Assembly: GCA_021299185.1 (NCBI GenBank)
Contig: JAJTHZ010000083.1
Span: 1-37,869, forward strand
Source: Lysobacteraceae bacterium
GTDB taxonomy: Bacteria; Pseudomonadota; Gammaproteobacteria; Xanthomonadales; Ahniellaceae
Length of the DNA: 37,869 nucleotides
Direction of reading: 5' to 3'
The first letter of the stretch is position 1, and each line of letters starts with the position of its first letter. The notes beneath the pieces are model-generated. The model was not told where the DNA came from and ran no database searches. It saw only the letters and a program-made list of their open reading frames with translations. Of this stretch, positions 1 through 8,182 are shown piece after piece. The translations under genes were made by a program, and so were the position numbers.

Positions 1-54
1 GATCGGCGCCAGCGACTGCTCGACGAACCGCGCTACGATCGCTTCCGTGCGCAT
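1..54 (-). CDS. 5' end of an unidentified gene, cut by the window edge
   Basis: Only the first 18 codons of a possible minus-strand gene are present; they read MRTEAIVARFVEQSLAPI and stay open to the window edge. A GGAG-like ribosome binding site lies a few bases upstream of the ATG (about positions 58-64 on the plus strand), which is the main support. The gene would be divergent from truC. Too little is visible to assign a family, and it could be a chance reading frame. Confidence 0.3.
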   Translation of the reverse strand, partial: MRTEAIVARFVEQSLAPI

Positions 55-129
55 GACGGCCTCCGCTTCGATTGGTCTCGACTCGGAGAAAAAACCCGTC
101 ATGCATGCGCTGTTTTCCCCAGAGGCTAC

Positions 130-936
130 GTGCAATCCGTTAATTCGCCGAGCGATTTCAGGGCGGAAACAGGGGAAACGACAGCCCTGGGCCCTGAGCC
201 CTCTCCGGCGAACCCCACCCACGTGCCAACCCCTCTCTCCATCCTGTATGCAGACGACGCCCTCGTCGTGGTCGACAAACCCGCCGGGCTGGCGGTGCAT
301 CGCAGCCACCTCGTCGGCCGCGAGGACGACTACCTGATCGACCGCATCCGCGAACAGACCGGCCGGCTGCTCTACCTCGCGCACCGGCTCGACCGCGCGA
401 CCAGCGGCGTGCTGGTGCTCGCGGCCGGCAAGGACGTGGCGGCGAGCCTCGGCGCGCAGTTCATGCAGCGTACGGTGGCCAAGACCTACCTCGGCGTCTG
501 CCGCGGCTGGCCGGCGGCGGACGGCGTGGTCGACCATCCGCTGGACGCGCCCGGCCATCCGGACCCCAAGCCCTCGATCACCCGCTGGCGCACGCTCGCC
601 ACCGGCACGCTGGCGGTGCCGATGGGGCGCTATCCGGAGCAGCGCTACGCCCTGCTCGCGCTGGAACCGGAAACCGGCCGCCACCAGCAGATCCGCCGCC
701 ACCTGCACCATCTCTCGCATCCGCTGCTCGGCGACACCACGCACGGACGCGGCGACCACAACCGGCTGTTCCGCATCCACCTCGGCGTGCACCGGCTGCT
801 GCTGCACGCCTGGCGGGTGTCGTTCGCGCACCCGGTGGACGGCCGCACGCTGGCGGTCGAAGCGCCGCCGGACGCCGACTGGCAGCGAGTGTTCGACCGC
901 TTCGGCTGGGCGCTGGCGGTTGCCGCCCCCCCGTAG
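130..936 (+). CDS. truC: tRNA pseudouridine(65) synthase TruC
   Basis: RluA-family pseudouridine synthase, 268 residues if the GTG at 130 is used. The family isomerises a tRNA uridine (U65 for TruC) to pseudouridine in the cytoplasm. The catalytic motif HRLDRATSG is present with the nucleophilic Asp at about residue 88. The C-terminal block HNRLFRIHLGVHRLLLHAW is characteristic of TruC rather than RluA, RluC or RluD. The GTG start has AGAGG at 121-125. The conserved fold begins only near residue 38, so the GTG at 223 is an alternative start and the first 30 residues may not be translated. The stop codon lies inside the first arm of a palindromic repeat (933-1016). Confidence 0.87.
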   Translation: MQSVNSPSDFRAETGETTALGPEPSPANPTHVPTPLSILYADDALVVVDKPAGLAVHRSHLVGREDDYLIDRIREQTGRLLYLAHRLDRATSGVLVLAAGKDVAASLGAQFMQRTVAKTYLGVCRGWPAADGVVDHPLDAPGHPDPKPSITRWRTLATGTLAVPMGRYPEQRYALLALEPETGRHQQIRRHLHHLSHPLLGDTTHGRGDHNRLFRIHLGVHRLLLHAWRVSFAHPVDGRTLAVEAPPDADWQRVFDRFGWALAVAAPP

Positions 937-1016
937 GAGCGCGCTTGCGCGCGACCGCGGCGAATGCTCTCGCGGCGAGGACCGGTTGCCGCGGTCGCGC
1001 GCAAGCGCGCTCCTAC
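933..1016. repeat. REP-like inverted repeat pair (GTAGGAGCGCGC type)
   Basis: Two inverted copies of the same roughly 25-30 bp palindrome face each other. One begins GTAGGAGCGCGCTTGCGC at 933 and the reverse complement ends at 1016, with about 30 bp between. The transcript would fold into a long hairpin between truC and arfB. Similar sequence recurs in the tandem array at the right end of the window. The arrangement matches the BIME/REP doublets of Pseudomonas and Xanthomonadales; function is inferred only (transcript end protection or attenuation). Confidence 0.85.
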
Positions 1017-1046
1017 GGTGCCGCGCTGCCCGGCTATGATTTGTCC

Positions 1047-1472
1047 ATGCTCGAAGTCACCCGCACCATCGCGATCCCCGACGCCGAACTGATCGAGCGC
1101 TTCGTGCGCTCCGGCGGCCCCGGCGGGCAGAACGTCAACAAGGTCTCGACCGCGGTCGAACTGCGTTTCGACGTCGCGCGCAGTCCCTCGCTGCCGGAGC
1201 CGGTGCGCGCGCGCCTGCTCGCGCGCGCCGATCGCCGCCTGACCGACGACGGCGTGCTGGTGATCTCCGCCCAGCGCTTCCGCACCCAGGACCGCAACCG
1301 CGAGGACGCGCGCGAACGCCTGGCCGAGATCATCCGCGCCGCCACCGTGGTGCCGAAGGCGCGCGTGGCGACCAAGCCCTCGCGCGCCAGCAAGGAGCGC
1401 CGCCTCGGCAGCAAGAAGATCAAGGCGTCCATCAAGCGCGGGCGCAGTTCGCGCGTGATCGACCATGACTGA
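1047..1472 (+). CDS. arfB: Peptidyl-tRNA hydrolase ArfB (ribosome rescue)
   Basis: 141-residue protein of the ArfB/YaeJ family. It hydrolyses peptidyl-tRNA on ribosomes stalled without a stop codon. The release-factor-like motif GGPGGQNVNK places GGQ at residues 26-28, the same position as in E. coli ArfB (140 residues). The C-terminal tail is very basic (Lys/Arg-rich, about residues 105-138), which in the family inserts into the empty mRNA channel. The ATG at 1047 is chosen because it gives the standard length; an in-frame upstream extension would run through the palindromic repeat. The stop codon region overlaps the start of the acyltransferase gene by 8 bp, suggesting translational coupling. 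Confidence 0.95.
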   Translation: MLEVTRTIAIPDAELIERFVRSGGPGGQNVNKVSTAVELRFDVARSPSLPEPVRARLLARADRRLTDDGVLVISAQRFRTQDRNREDARERLAEIIRAATVVPKARVATKPSRASKERRLGSKKIKASIKRGRSSRVIDHD

Positions 1473-2082
1473 GGTCGCGTCGACGGCCGACCCGGCGCCG
1501 CCGCTGGTGTCCCTGCCGCCCTCCGCGCCGCGCCGCCATTCGGCGGCCACGCGCCGCGCCGCAGCCTGGGTGCTGCGCGTGTGCGGCTGGCGCATCACCG
1601 GCGCCTTCCCCGATGTGCCGCGACTGGTGCTGATCGCCGCGCCGCATTCGTCCGGCTGGGACGCGGTGTGGGGCCTGCTGGTCAAGCTCGCGCTCGGGCT
1701 GCACATCGAGTTCATGGGCAAGCGCGAGATCTTCTGGTGGCCGCTGGGGCCGGTGCTGCGCTTCCTCGGCGGCTTCCCGGTCAACCGCCAGGCCGCCGGC
1801 GGCGTGGTCGAGCAGCTCACCGAACGCATGCGCGCAAGCGACAGCCTGTGGCTGGTGCTGGCCCCCGAAGGCACGCGCCGGCGCGTGGGCCAGTGGAAGA
1901 GCGGCTTCTGGCGCGTCGCCCGCGACGCCGGCGTGCCGATCTGCTGCGCCGCCTTCCACTACCCGCAAAAGCGCATCCACATCGGCCCCGTGTTCACCCC
2001 CAGCGCCGACTTCAACGCCGACCACGCCGCGATCCGCGCGTGGTATCGGCCGTACGTGGGCAAGCATCGGGATACGCTTTGA
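1465..2082 (+). CDS. PlsC-like phospholipid/glycerol acyltransferase family protein
   Basis: 205-residue protein with the acyltransferase signatures in order: HSSGWD (HX4D catalytic dyad, His61/Asp66), GGFPVNR near 103-108, and PEGTR (134-138) for substrate phosphate binding. The family transfers acyl chains to lysophospholipids or related lipids at the inner membrane. The protein is shorter than PlsC of E. coli and resembles the small 1-acylglycerol-3-phosphate acyltransferase-like group whose exact substrate is unsettled. The ATG overlaps the arfB stop codon by 8 bp, so the two are probably co-translated. Confidence 0.85.
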   Translation: MTEVASTADPAPPLVSLPPSAPRRHSAATRRAAAWVLRVCGWRITGAFPDVPRLVLIAAPHSSGWDAVWGLLVKLALGLHIEFMGKREIFWWPLGPVLRFLGGFPVNRQAAGGVVEQLTERMRASDSLWLVLAPEGTRRRVGQWKSGFWRVARDAGVPICCAAFHYPQKRIHIGPVFTPSADFNADHAAIRAWYRPYVGKHRDTL

Positions 2083-2084
2083 CG

Positions 2085-2103
2085 CGGACCGCCCCCCGGT
2101 CCG
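2085..2103. terminator. Short GC hairpin after the acyltransferase gene
   Basis: CGGACCG and CGGTCCG form a perfect 7-bp stem around a loop of five C residues, starting three bases after the upstream stop codon. There is no T run after it, so a role as an intrinsic terminator is uncertain. Confidence 0.3.
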
Positions 2104-2257
2104 TCGAGTGTTCGATTCGACAAGATGAGGCAGAGTGGACCGCGTCGGCCGAGTGGCGCGACCATGGTGTGGCTCGTTGCAACGTGCGATGACCGGTGTC
2201 TGCGGATAGCAGGCGCCTCACCGTTGTGCGGGTACTGGGCAGGGGACGGAGGACGAC

Positions 2258-2536
2258 ATGGATAGACGTGCGGTGGTCATCTGCGAGCATGTTGCAAACA
2301 AGACGCTTCCTGCGGCGGTCGCGGTGCGAGACGACCCGGTCGATGAAGCGGACAGTGGTTGGCAGGTGCTCTGCGATTCTGGCCAACCGGAATTCGATTA
2401 CCTGGCGAAGCTCTGGTCGCTGGAAAACCTGCTTGCACTAGAGCCATCGCTTCGCGAGTTCGTACACCTGCCGGCCGGTACGCGATTGGAGCGGGATCGC
2501 GATTCGGGTGCGTGGCGCGTTGCCGCGCAACGCTGA
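2258..2536 (+). CDS. DUF2185 / Imm33-like immunity family protein
   Basis: 92-residue cytoplasmic protein. The N-terminal segment VVICEHVANK, the charged DDPVDEADSGWQV block (about residues 25-37) and the following acidic-aromatic region are the pattern of the DUF2185 (Imm33) family, which is found as immunity proteins in polymorphic toxin loci and also as solitary genes. The ATG has GGAGG about 9 bases upstream. No toxin gene is adjacent; the next gene is a symporter. The local sequence (about 2100-2560) is less GC-extreme than its neighbours, which fits acquired DNA. What it neutralises, if anything, cannot be told. Confidence 0.7.
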   Translation: MDRRAVVICEHVANKTLPAAVAVRDDPVDEADSGWQVLCDSGQPEFDYLAKLWSLENLLALEPSLREFVHLPAGTRLERDRDSGAWRVAAQR

Positions 2537-2698
2537 TCACGGTTAGCACGACGCACGGCGCAATTCGCAGCGTTCGTTGCGGCCTACGCTGCCACCGCGG
2601 ATTCGCGCGGCGTTGTCCTCGCCCCTGTGCAGCGCGCCCCCACCCGGCATACCATCGCCGCTTCCGCCCGCGTCCCGGGCCTCGTGGCACGACCGCCG

Positions 2699-3961
2699 AT
2701 GACCGACCAAGCCCTCGCCGATGCCTCGCGGCAGACCCGCAACATCCTGATCGCCGTGGTGCTCGGCATCGCGGTGGGACTGGCGATCAACTTCAGCAAG
2801 GGCACGCTGCCCTGGCTCGACACGGTGTTGGTGCAGGGCGTGTTCAAGCTGGTCGGCGATTTGTTCCGCAACGGCCTGAGCCTGCTGGTGGTGCCGCTGG
2901 TGTTCTTCTCGTTGACCGCCGGCGTGGCCTCCCTGAAGGAGCCCTCGGAACTGGGCCGACTGGGCTGGAAGATCATCGCGCTGTATCTGCTCACCACCGC
3001 GGTGGCGATCGCGATGGCGCTGTTCTTCGCCGTGACCTTGCAGCCGGGCGTCGGCGTCGACCAGGCGACCACCGCGTTCAAGCCGCCAGCCGACCCGCCG
3101 AGCCTTTTGGCCACGCTTACCAGCATGGTGACCACCAACCCGGCGCGCTCCCTGGCTGAAGGCAACATGCTGCAGATCATCGTGTTCTCGGTACTGCTGG
3201 GGCTCGCGCTGGTGATGAGCGGCGAACCCGGCCGGCGCGCGACCGCGCAGGTACAGGACTGGAGCGAGGTGGTGATGCGGCTGGTCACCATCGTGATGTG
3301 GTTCGCGCCGATCGGCGTGTTCGCCCTTCTGGCGCGCGAGATCGCCACGCTCGGCTTCGACACCATTCTGAAACTGATCAAGTACTTCCTTCTTGTGCTG
3401 GCGATGCTGGCGATCCAGTTGTTCGCCGTGTTCCCGCTGATGCTGAGGCTCGGCGGGCTGTCGCCGCTGCCGTGGCTGCGCAAGATGCGCGAAGTTTGGC
3501 TGTATGCGTTCTCGACGTCCTCGAGCAACGCGACGCTGCCGATCAACCTGCGCGTCACCGAGCAGCGCCTGGGCGCCAGCGCCAGCGTCACCGCGTTCGC
3601 GCTGCCGCTGGGAGCGACGGTCAACATGAACGGCACGGCGATCATGCAGGGCATCGCGACCGTGTTCATCGCCCAGGTGTACGGGATCGAACTGACCCTT
3701 GTGCAACTGCTCACCGTGGTCGGCATGGCCACGCTGGCGGCCGTCGGCACGGCCGGCGTGCCGAGCGCGGGCATCGTGATGCTGGCCTCGGTGCTGACCC
3801 AGGTCGGCCTTCCCGTGGAGGGCATCGCGCTGATCCTTGCCGTCGACCGCCTGCTGGACATGGCGCGCACGGTGGTGAATGTGTCCGGCGATTCGGCGGT
3901 CACCTGCATCGTGGCCAAGGCGGAGGGTGAGCTGGATGAAGCGACGTATCGCTCGCCCTGA
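2699..3961 (+). CDS. Dicarboxylate/amino acid:cation symporter (DAACS, SLC1-type)
   Basis: 420-residue inner membrane protein with about eight transmembrane segments plus the two re-entrant hairpins of the glutamate transporter fold. The serine-rich hairpin STSSSNATLPIN (around residue 275) and the NMNGTA motif (around 308-313, binding Na+/substrate) are both present, as is the C-terminal DRLLDMARTVVNVSGD segment. This family (GltP, DctA, GltT) imports C4-dicarboxylates or acidic amino acids with Na+ or H+; the precise substrate is not evident. The ATG at 2699 is chosen over upstream codons because the sequence before it is not conserved-looking. Its 3' end overlaps the following lipoprotein gene by 26 bp. 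Confidence 0.93.
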   Translation: MTDQALADASRQTRNILIAVVLGIAVGLAINFSKGTLPWLDTVLVQGVFKLVGDLFRNGLSLLVVPLVFFSLTAGVASLKEPSELGRLGWKIIALYLLTTAVAIAMALFFAVTLQPGVGVDQATTAFKPPADPPSLLATLTSMVTTNPARSLAEGNMLQIIVFSVLLGLALVMSGEPGRRATAQVQDWSEVVMRLVTIVMWFAPIGVFALLAREIATLGFDTILKLIKYFLLVLAMLAIQLFAVFPLMLRLGGLSPLPWLRKMREVWLYAFSTSSSNATLPINLRVTEQRLGASASVTAFALPLGATVNMNGTAIMQGIATVFIAQVYGIELTLVQLLTVVGMATLAAVGTAGVPSAGIVMLASVLTQVGLPVEGIALILAVDRLLDMARTVVNVSGDSAVTCIVAKAEGELDEATYRSP

Positions 3962-4793
3962 CCGGCGCGGCGCGACGTTCGCCGCGGCGCTGGGGGCGCT
4001 GCTGCTCGCCGGTTGCGCGAGTGCGCCGCGCGAGGCCGCACCCGCCGCGGCGGCGATACCCGAGGTCTCGATCGAAATGCTGCGCCACGCGATCCCGGTC
4101 GACGCCGGCACCACCACCGTGGCCCTGCACAACCCGCATGGCGAACTGCGCGTGCGCATCGGCCAGCCCGGCGAGGTGGGCATCGTGGCCACCGTGCAGC
4201 GTTTCGGCACGCCGGGCCCGTTGCCGGCGTTCGAAACCTCACGCAAGGGCGCGCGGCTCAGGATCGACGTGCGCTATCCGTTCGCGCCGCCGCCGGTGGA
4301 CGCCGCCACCGGGCGCGCCGACCACACGCGCGGGCGCGCCGACCTCGTCGTGTTCGTGCCGCCCGACGTGGCGCTGGAGCTGTCCACGACCGATGGCCGC
4401 CTGCAGGTGCGGCGCGCGAAGCGCGACGTGGACGCCCGCAGCGACAGCGGCATCATCGACGTGTCGACGCGCGGCGCCCTGCGGCTTTCCACGCGCAGCG
4501 GGCGGGTGGTGGCGCGACAGGAAGGCGGCGCGGGGGCCGGCGAAAGCCGCATCGAAACCGTCGACGGACCGATCCTGCTCGCGGTTCCGGTGGCCGGCGA
4601 CGCGACGCTGCTGGTCGAGACCGGCGCTGCGATCAGCCATGACCCGGGCATCGCGGTCGAGATGGGGACCACCGCCGACGGTCTGCAGCGCGCAAGCGGC
4701 CGCTGGGGCAGCGGCCGCCATGCCCTGTCGGTCCGTAGCGCTCGCGGCACCGTGCACCTGGTGCCGGTGATCCCGACGCCGACGCGCGACTGA
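3936..4793 (+). CDS. DUF4097-like lipoprotein
   Basis: 285-residue predicted lipoprotein. The N terminus is basic, followed by a hydrophobic stretch and the lipobox LLAGC with the lipidated Cys at residue 27. The rest is rich in short beta strands with repeated patterns such as LSTTDGRLQVRRAKRDVDA and DSGIIDVSTRGALRLSTRSG, the ladder-like repeats of DUF4097 putative adhesins that form a beta-helix. Function is unknown in the family. The ATG lies inside the symporter gene, with GGAGG at 3922-3926, so translation is probably coupled to it. Confidence 0.75.
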   Translation: MKRRIARPDRRGATFAAALGALLLAGCASAPREAAPAAAAIPEVSIEMLRHAIPVDAGTTTVALHNPHGELRVRIGQPGEVGIVATVQRFGTPGPLPAFETSRKGARLRIDVRYPFAPPPVDAATGRADHTRGRADLVVFVPPDVALELSTTDGRLQVRRAKRDVDARSDSGIIDVSTRGALRLSTRSGRVVARQEGGAGAGESRIETVDGPILLAVPVAGDATLLVETGAAISHDPGIAVEMGTTADGLQRASGRWGSGRHALSVRSARGTVHLVPVIPTPTRD

Positions 4794-4892
4794 AGGCAGC
4801 GCACGCGACGACGGCTGGGGGCTGCATTATGCTTCGGCTTCCTGGCAACCGTGGGGGCACGGGCGGCCGTCACCGGGAACGGGAGGGTCGCG

Positions 4893-7800
4893 ATGGCTCG
4901 GGTATCGATGGCGCAGCTGCGGCGCTGCGCGGGGTTGCTGTTGGTGGCCACCTGTACCGTGCACGCGGTCGACGAGGGGCCGGTCGTGGCACAGGGCGCG
5001 GAATGGGTGAGCCCGGCCGTGGTGCCGGACACGATCACGCTCGACATGCGCACCCTGCCGCGCGTGCCGGCCTGGCGACCGGGCGATCCGATCATCGAGA
5101 TCCCGCGCCTCTTCCATGGCGACCCGAACGCGCCGACCCCGGTCCCGGCCTTCGCGCCCACCGGCGGCGATCCGCTGGTGGCGCGCCAGCAAGCCGAGGG
5201 CCCGGGTCGCAGCACGCTCGCGTTCAACACCCCGCTGGTCAACGTCGACGTGCTGGCCAGTGCGGCGTCGCCGAACGACCCGACGGGCGATGTCGGCACG
5301 CACCAGTTCGTGGCCGCGATCAACGGCCCCGGCGGCGGGCAGTTCGCCGCCTACAACAAGGCGACGGGCGCGGTCGTGGTGCCACCGACCCTGATGGAGA
5401 CCCTGGGCAGCGGCGGCGCATGCGCGTCGGGGCTGGGCGATCCGATCGTGCTGTTCGACGAACTCGCCAAGCGCTGGGTGCTCACCGAGTTCACCAGCGG
5501 CGCCAACGTGCTGTGCGTCTACATCAGCGACCGCGCCAACATCAGCGGCACGGTGACCTGGACACGCTACGCCTTCACCCTGCCGGACTTCCCGGACTAC
5601 CCGAAGTACGGCGTGTGGCCGGACGCCTATTACGTGGGCGCGAACGAGGGTGGCACCCCGGGTCGCCGGCCGTTCTACGCGATGGACCGCGCGCGCATGC
5701 TGGACGGCCAGCCGGCGACGCTGCAGCGCCTGACCATCCCCAACCTTGCGGGCTTCGGGTTCCAGATGTCCCAGCCGGCGGATCTCAGCGGCGACACGCC
5801 GCCGCCGGTGGGCACGCCGGGTTTGTTCGTGCGCCATCGCGATGACGAGGCACACAACGCGGGCAGCAACAACCCGACCCAGGACTTCCTCGAGCTGTAC
5901 CGCTTCGCGGTCGACTGGACCGCGCCGGCCAACTCCACGATCACCGGCCCGCAGACCTTCACCATCGCCGAGTTCAGTTCCAACCTCAACGGACTGAGCG
6001 CCTTCGAGGCCTTTCCGCAGCCCAACGGCGCCCGCCTTGACCCGCTGCGCGAGGCGGTGATGCACCGGCTCGCCTACCGGCGCATCGGCAACCGGGAGCT
6101 GCTGTTCGGCAATTTCGTCACCGACCTGTTCAACGGCGCGGGTTCCACCTTCCCTGACGACACCGGGGCCGTGCGCTGGTTCGAGCTTTGCCGCGAGCCG
6201 GCGCTTGCCGCAGACGCGATCTTCAACAGTTCCTTCGACGACAACTGCGGCTCCGGCGCCTTCGCCTTGCGCCAGGAGGGCACCTTCGCCCCCGCCGACG
6301 GCACGCCGGCCGAGCAGATCGACCGCTGGATGGCCGCCAGCAACATCGACGCCAACGGCAACGTGGCGCTGGCCTACAACGTGTTGCGCCAGTCACCGGC
6401 GCTGTCGGCCTCGCTGCGCTTCACCGGCCGCCTCGCCAACGACGCGCTCGGCGTGATGACCGCTGCCGAAACCAACATCGTCACCGGCGCCGGCAACGCC
6501 GGCAGCGTGCGCTGGGGCGACTACAACGACATGGGCATCGACCCGGTCGACGGCTGCACCTTCTGGTTCGTCGGCAACTACATGAACAACGCACGCGCCA
6601 ATCGCGCGGCCGCGTTCCGCCACGATGCCTGCAGCACCGTGCGCTTCGCGCTGGTCGAGTCGACCGCGCGCGCCACCGTGTGCGCCAACAGCGCCACGCC
6701 GTCGAACGCGACGCCGATCAGCATCGAAGTGCTCGCGGGCGCGGGTTTCACCGCACCGGTCGCCTTCACCCTGGGCGCGCCCGTGCCGACCGGCGTCAGC
6801 GGCAGCTTCTCGCCGCCGACGGTGTCGACCTTCCCCGCCACCACGATCGCCACCCTGACCGCCACCAACGCGGCGACGGTGGGGCAGACCCCGGTCGTGC
6901 TGCGCGGCACCTCGGGTGCGCTGGTGAAGGACGTGCCGGTGAACCTGGCCGTCGTCGCGGCCACCGCCGCCGCACCGACGCCGACCGTACCGGCCAACGG
7001 CGCGACCGGCGTGGACCGCACGCCGACCTTCACCTGGCAGGCGGTCGCGACCGCGTCCGGCTACGTGGTGGAAGCGTCCACCAACAGCGCCTTCGACACC
7101 ACCCTGTTCAGCCAGACTGTGACCGGCACCTCGCTGGTCTCGCCGGTGAACCTGCCGGCCGACACCCAGGTGTTCTGGCGCGTGCGGGCGACCAACGTCT
7201 GCGGCGTGGGCGTCAACAGCACGGCGTTCTCGTTCACCACCGGCCTGCCGGCGGCTCCCACGCTGTCAGCACCCGCCAATGCCGCCACCGGCGTCAGTGC
7301 GTTGCCGACCTTCGGCTGGTCCGCCGTGCCCGGCGCCACCGGCTACGTGGTCGAAGCATCCACTTCGAACACCTTCGCCACCACCCTGTTCAGCCAGCCC
7401 GTCACCGGCACCAGCCTCGCGTCGCCGGCGGCGCTGCCGGCCAGCACGCCGGTGTTCTGGCGCGTGCGCAGCACCAACGGCTTCGGAGCCGGCCCGAACA
7501 GCGCGACGTTCTCGTTCAACACCGGCCTCGAATTCTGCCGCGTGGTGAACCTGCCGATCCCCGACGACAACGCGACCGGCATCTCCGACCAGGTGGTTGT
7601 CGCTGGGGTCCCGGCGAACGTCACCAACCTCGACGTCCGCGTGGCGATCAACCACACCTATGTCGAGGACCTGACCGTGCGCCTGACCCGCGTGGCGCCT
7701 GCACTGACGACCGGATTGATGTCCAATCCGCGCAGCACGTCCAGCGACGCCTGCGGCGGCAACGATGTGCGGGCGCTGTTCGACGACAGCGCCACCACGC

Positions 7801-7976
7801 CCGCGCAGACCGGCTGCGCCGCAGGCACGCCGACCTTGAACGGCGCCTTCGTGCCGCAGCAGGCGCTGTCCGCCTACAACGGCCAATCAGCCAATGGCGC
7901 CTGGCGCCTGACGGTGGACGACAACTTCCCCGACGACACCGGCACGCTGGTGAGTTGGTGCATGTTGCCGAACTGA
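4893..7976 (+). CDS. Large secreted protein with FN3-like repeats and a C-terminal P-domain
   Basis: 1027 residues. A signal peptide (hydrophobic LLLVATCTVHA before residue 25) indicates export. Residues about 60-650 form a Trp/Asp-rich, probably beta-propeller-like region that I cannot assign to a named family. Residues about 693-787 and 788-879 are two near-identical fibronectin III-like modules, each with a TGYVVEAS or SGYVVEAS strand and a VFWRVR strand. Residues about 880-1027 are a proprotein convertase P-domain (FCRVVNLPIPDDNATG start, VDDNFPDDTGTLVSWC end), common on secreted Lysobacter proteases. No catalytic triad or zinc motif is visible. ATG 4893 is preceded by GGGAGGG. A strong terminator follows. 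Likely a type II secretion substrate or surface protein. Confidence 0.8.
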   Translation: MARVSMAQLRRCAGLLLVATCTVHAVDEGPVVAQGAEWVSPAVVPDTITLDMRTLPRVPAWRPGDPIIEIPRLFHGDPNAPTPVPAFAPTGGDPLVARQQAEGPGRSTLAFNTPLVNVDVLASAASPNDPTGDVGTHQFVAAINGPGGGQFAAYNKATGAVVVPPTLMETLGSGGACASGLGDPIVLFDELAKRWVLTEFTSGANVLCVYISDRANISGTVTWTRYAFTLPDFPDYPKYGVWPDAYYVGANEGGTPGRRPFYAMDRARMLDGQPATLQRLTIPNLAGFGFQMSQPADLSGDTPPPVGTPGLFVRHRDDEAHNAGSNNPTQDFLELYRFAVDWTAPANSTITGPQTFTIAEFSSNLNGLSAFEAFPQPNGARLDPLREAVMHRLAYRRIGNRELLFGNFVTDLFNGAGSTFPDDTGAVRWFELCREPALAADAIFNSSFDDNCGSGAFALRQEGTFAPADGTPAEQIDRWMAASNIDANGNVALAYNVLRQSPALSASLRFTGRLANDALGVMTAAETNIVTGAGNAGSVRWGDYNDMGIDPVDGCTFWFVGNYMNNARANRAAAFRHDACSTVRFALVESTARATVCANSATPSNATPISIEVLAGAGFTAPVAFTLGAPVPTGVSGSFSPPTVSTFPATTIATLTATNAATVGQTPVVLRGTSGALVKDVPVNLAVVAATAAAPTPTVPANGATGVDRTPTFTWQAVATASGYVVEASTNSAFDTTLFSQTVTGTSLVSPVNLPADTQVFWRVRATNVCGVGVNSTAFSFTTGLPAAPTLSAPANAATGVSALPTFGWSAVPGATGYVVEASTSNTFATTLFSQPVTGTSLASPAALPASTPVFWRVRSTNGFGAGPNSATFSFNTGLEFCRVVNLPIPDDNATGISDQVVVAGVPANVTNLDVRVAINHTYVEDLTVRLTRVAPALTTGLMSNPRSTSSDACGGNDVRALFDDSATTPAQTGCAAGTPTLNGAFVPQQALSAYNGQSANGAWRLTVDDNFPDDTGTLVSWCMLPN

Positions 7977-8001
7977 TCGCGACGCGCCGTGTGGAAACAA
8001 G

Positions 8002-8030
8002 GGCCGGACGGGAAACCGTCCGGCCTTTTT
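8002..8030 (+). terminator. Intrinsic terminator
   Basis: A perfect 10-bp GC stem (8002-8011 with 8016-8025) closed by a GAAA tetraloop is followed directly by five T residues. It lies 26 bases after the P-domain protein stop and between convergent genes, so it ends the plus-strand transcript. Confidence 0.92.
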
Positions 8031-8182
8031 CGTTGGCGATCGCCGGTACCGGGGGAGACGACCCGGGATGGCGCGCCAGGCGTTCGCCGGCGGAAGCGAT
8101 CCGGGCTTGGGTCACGCGTCCGGGAACGGGAGCTTCGACCGTGCCCGTCAGCCCACGACGGCCCCGGTGGTCTCGCGCCGCC

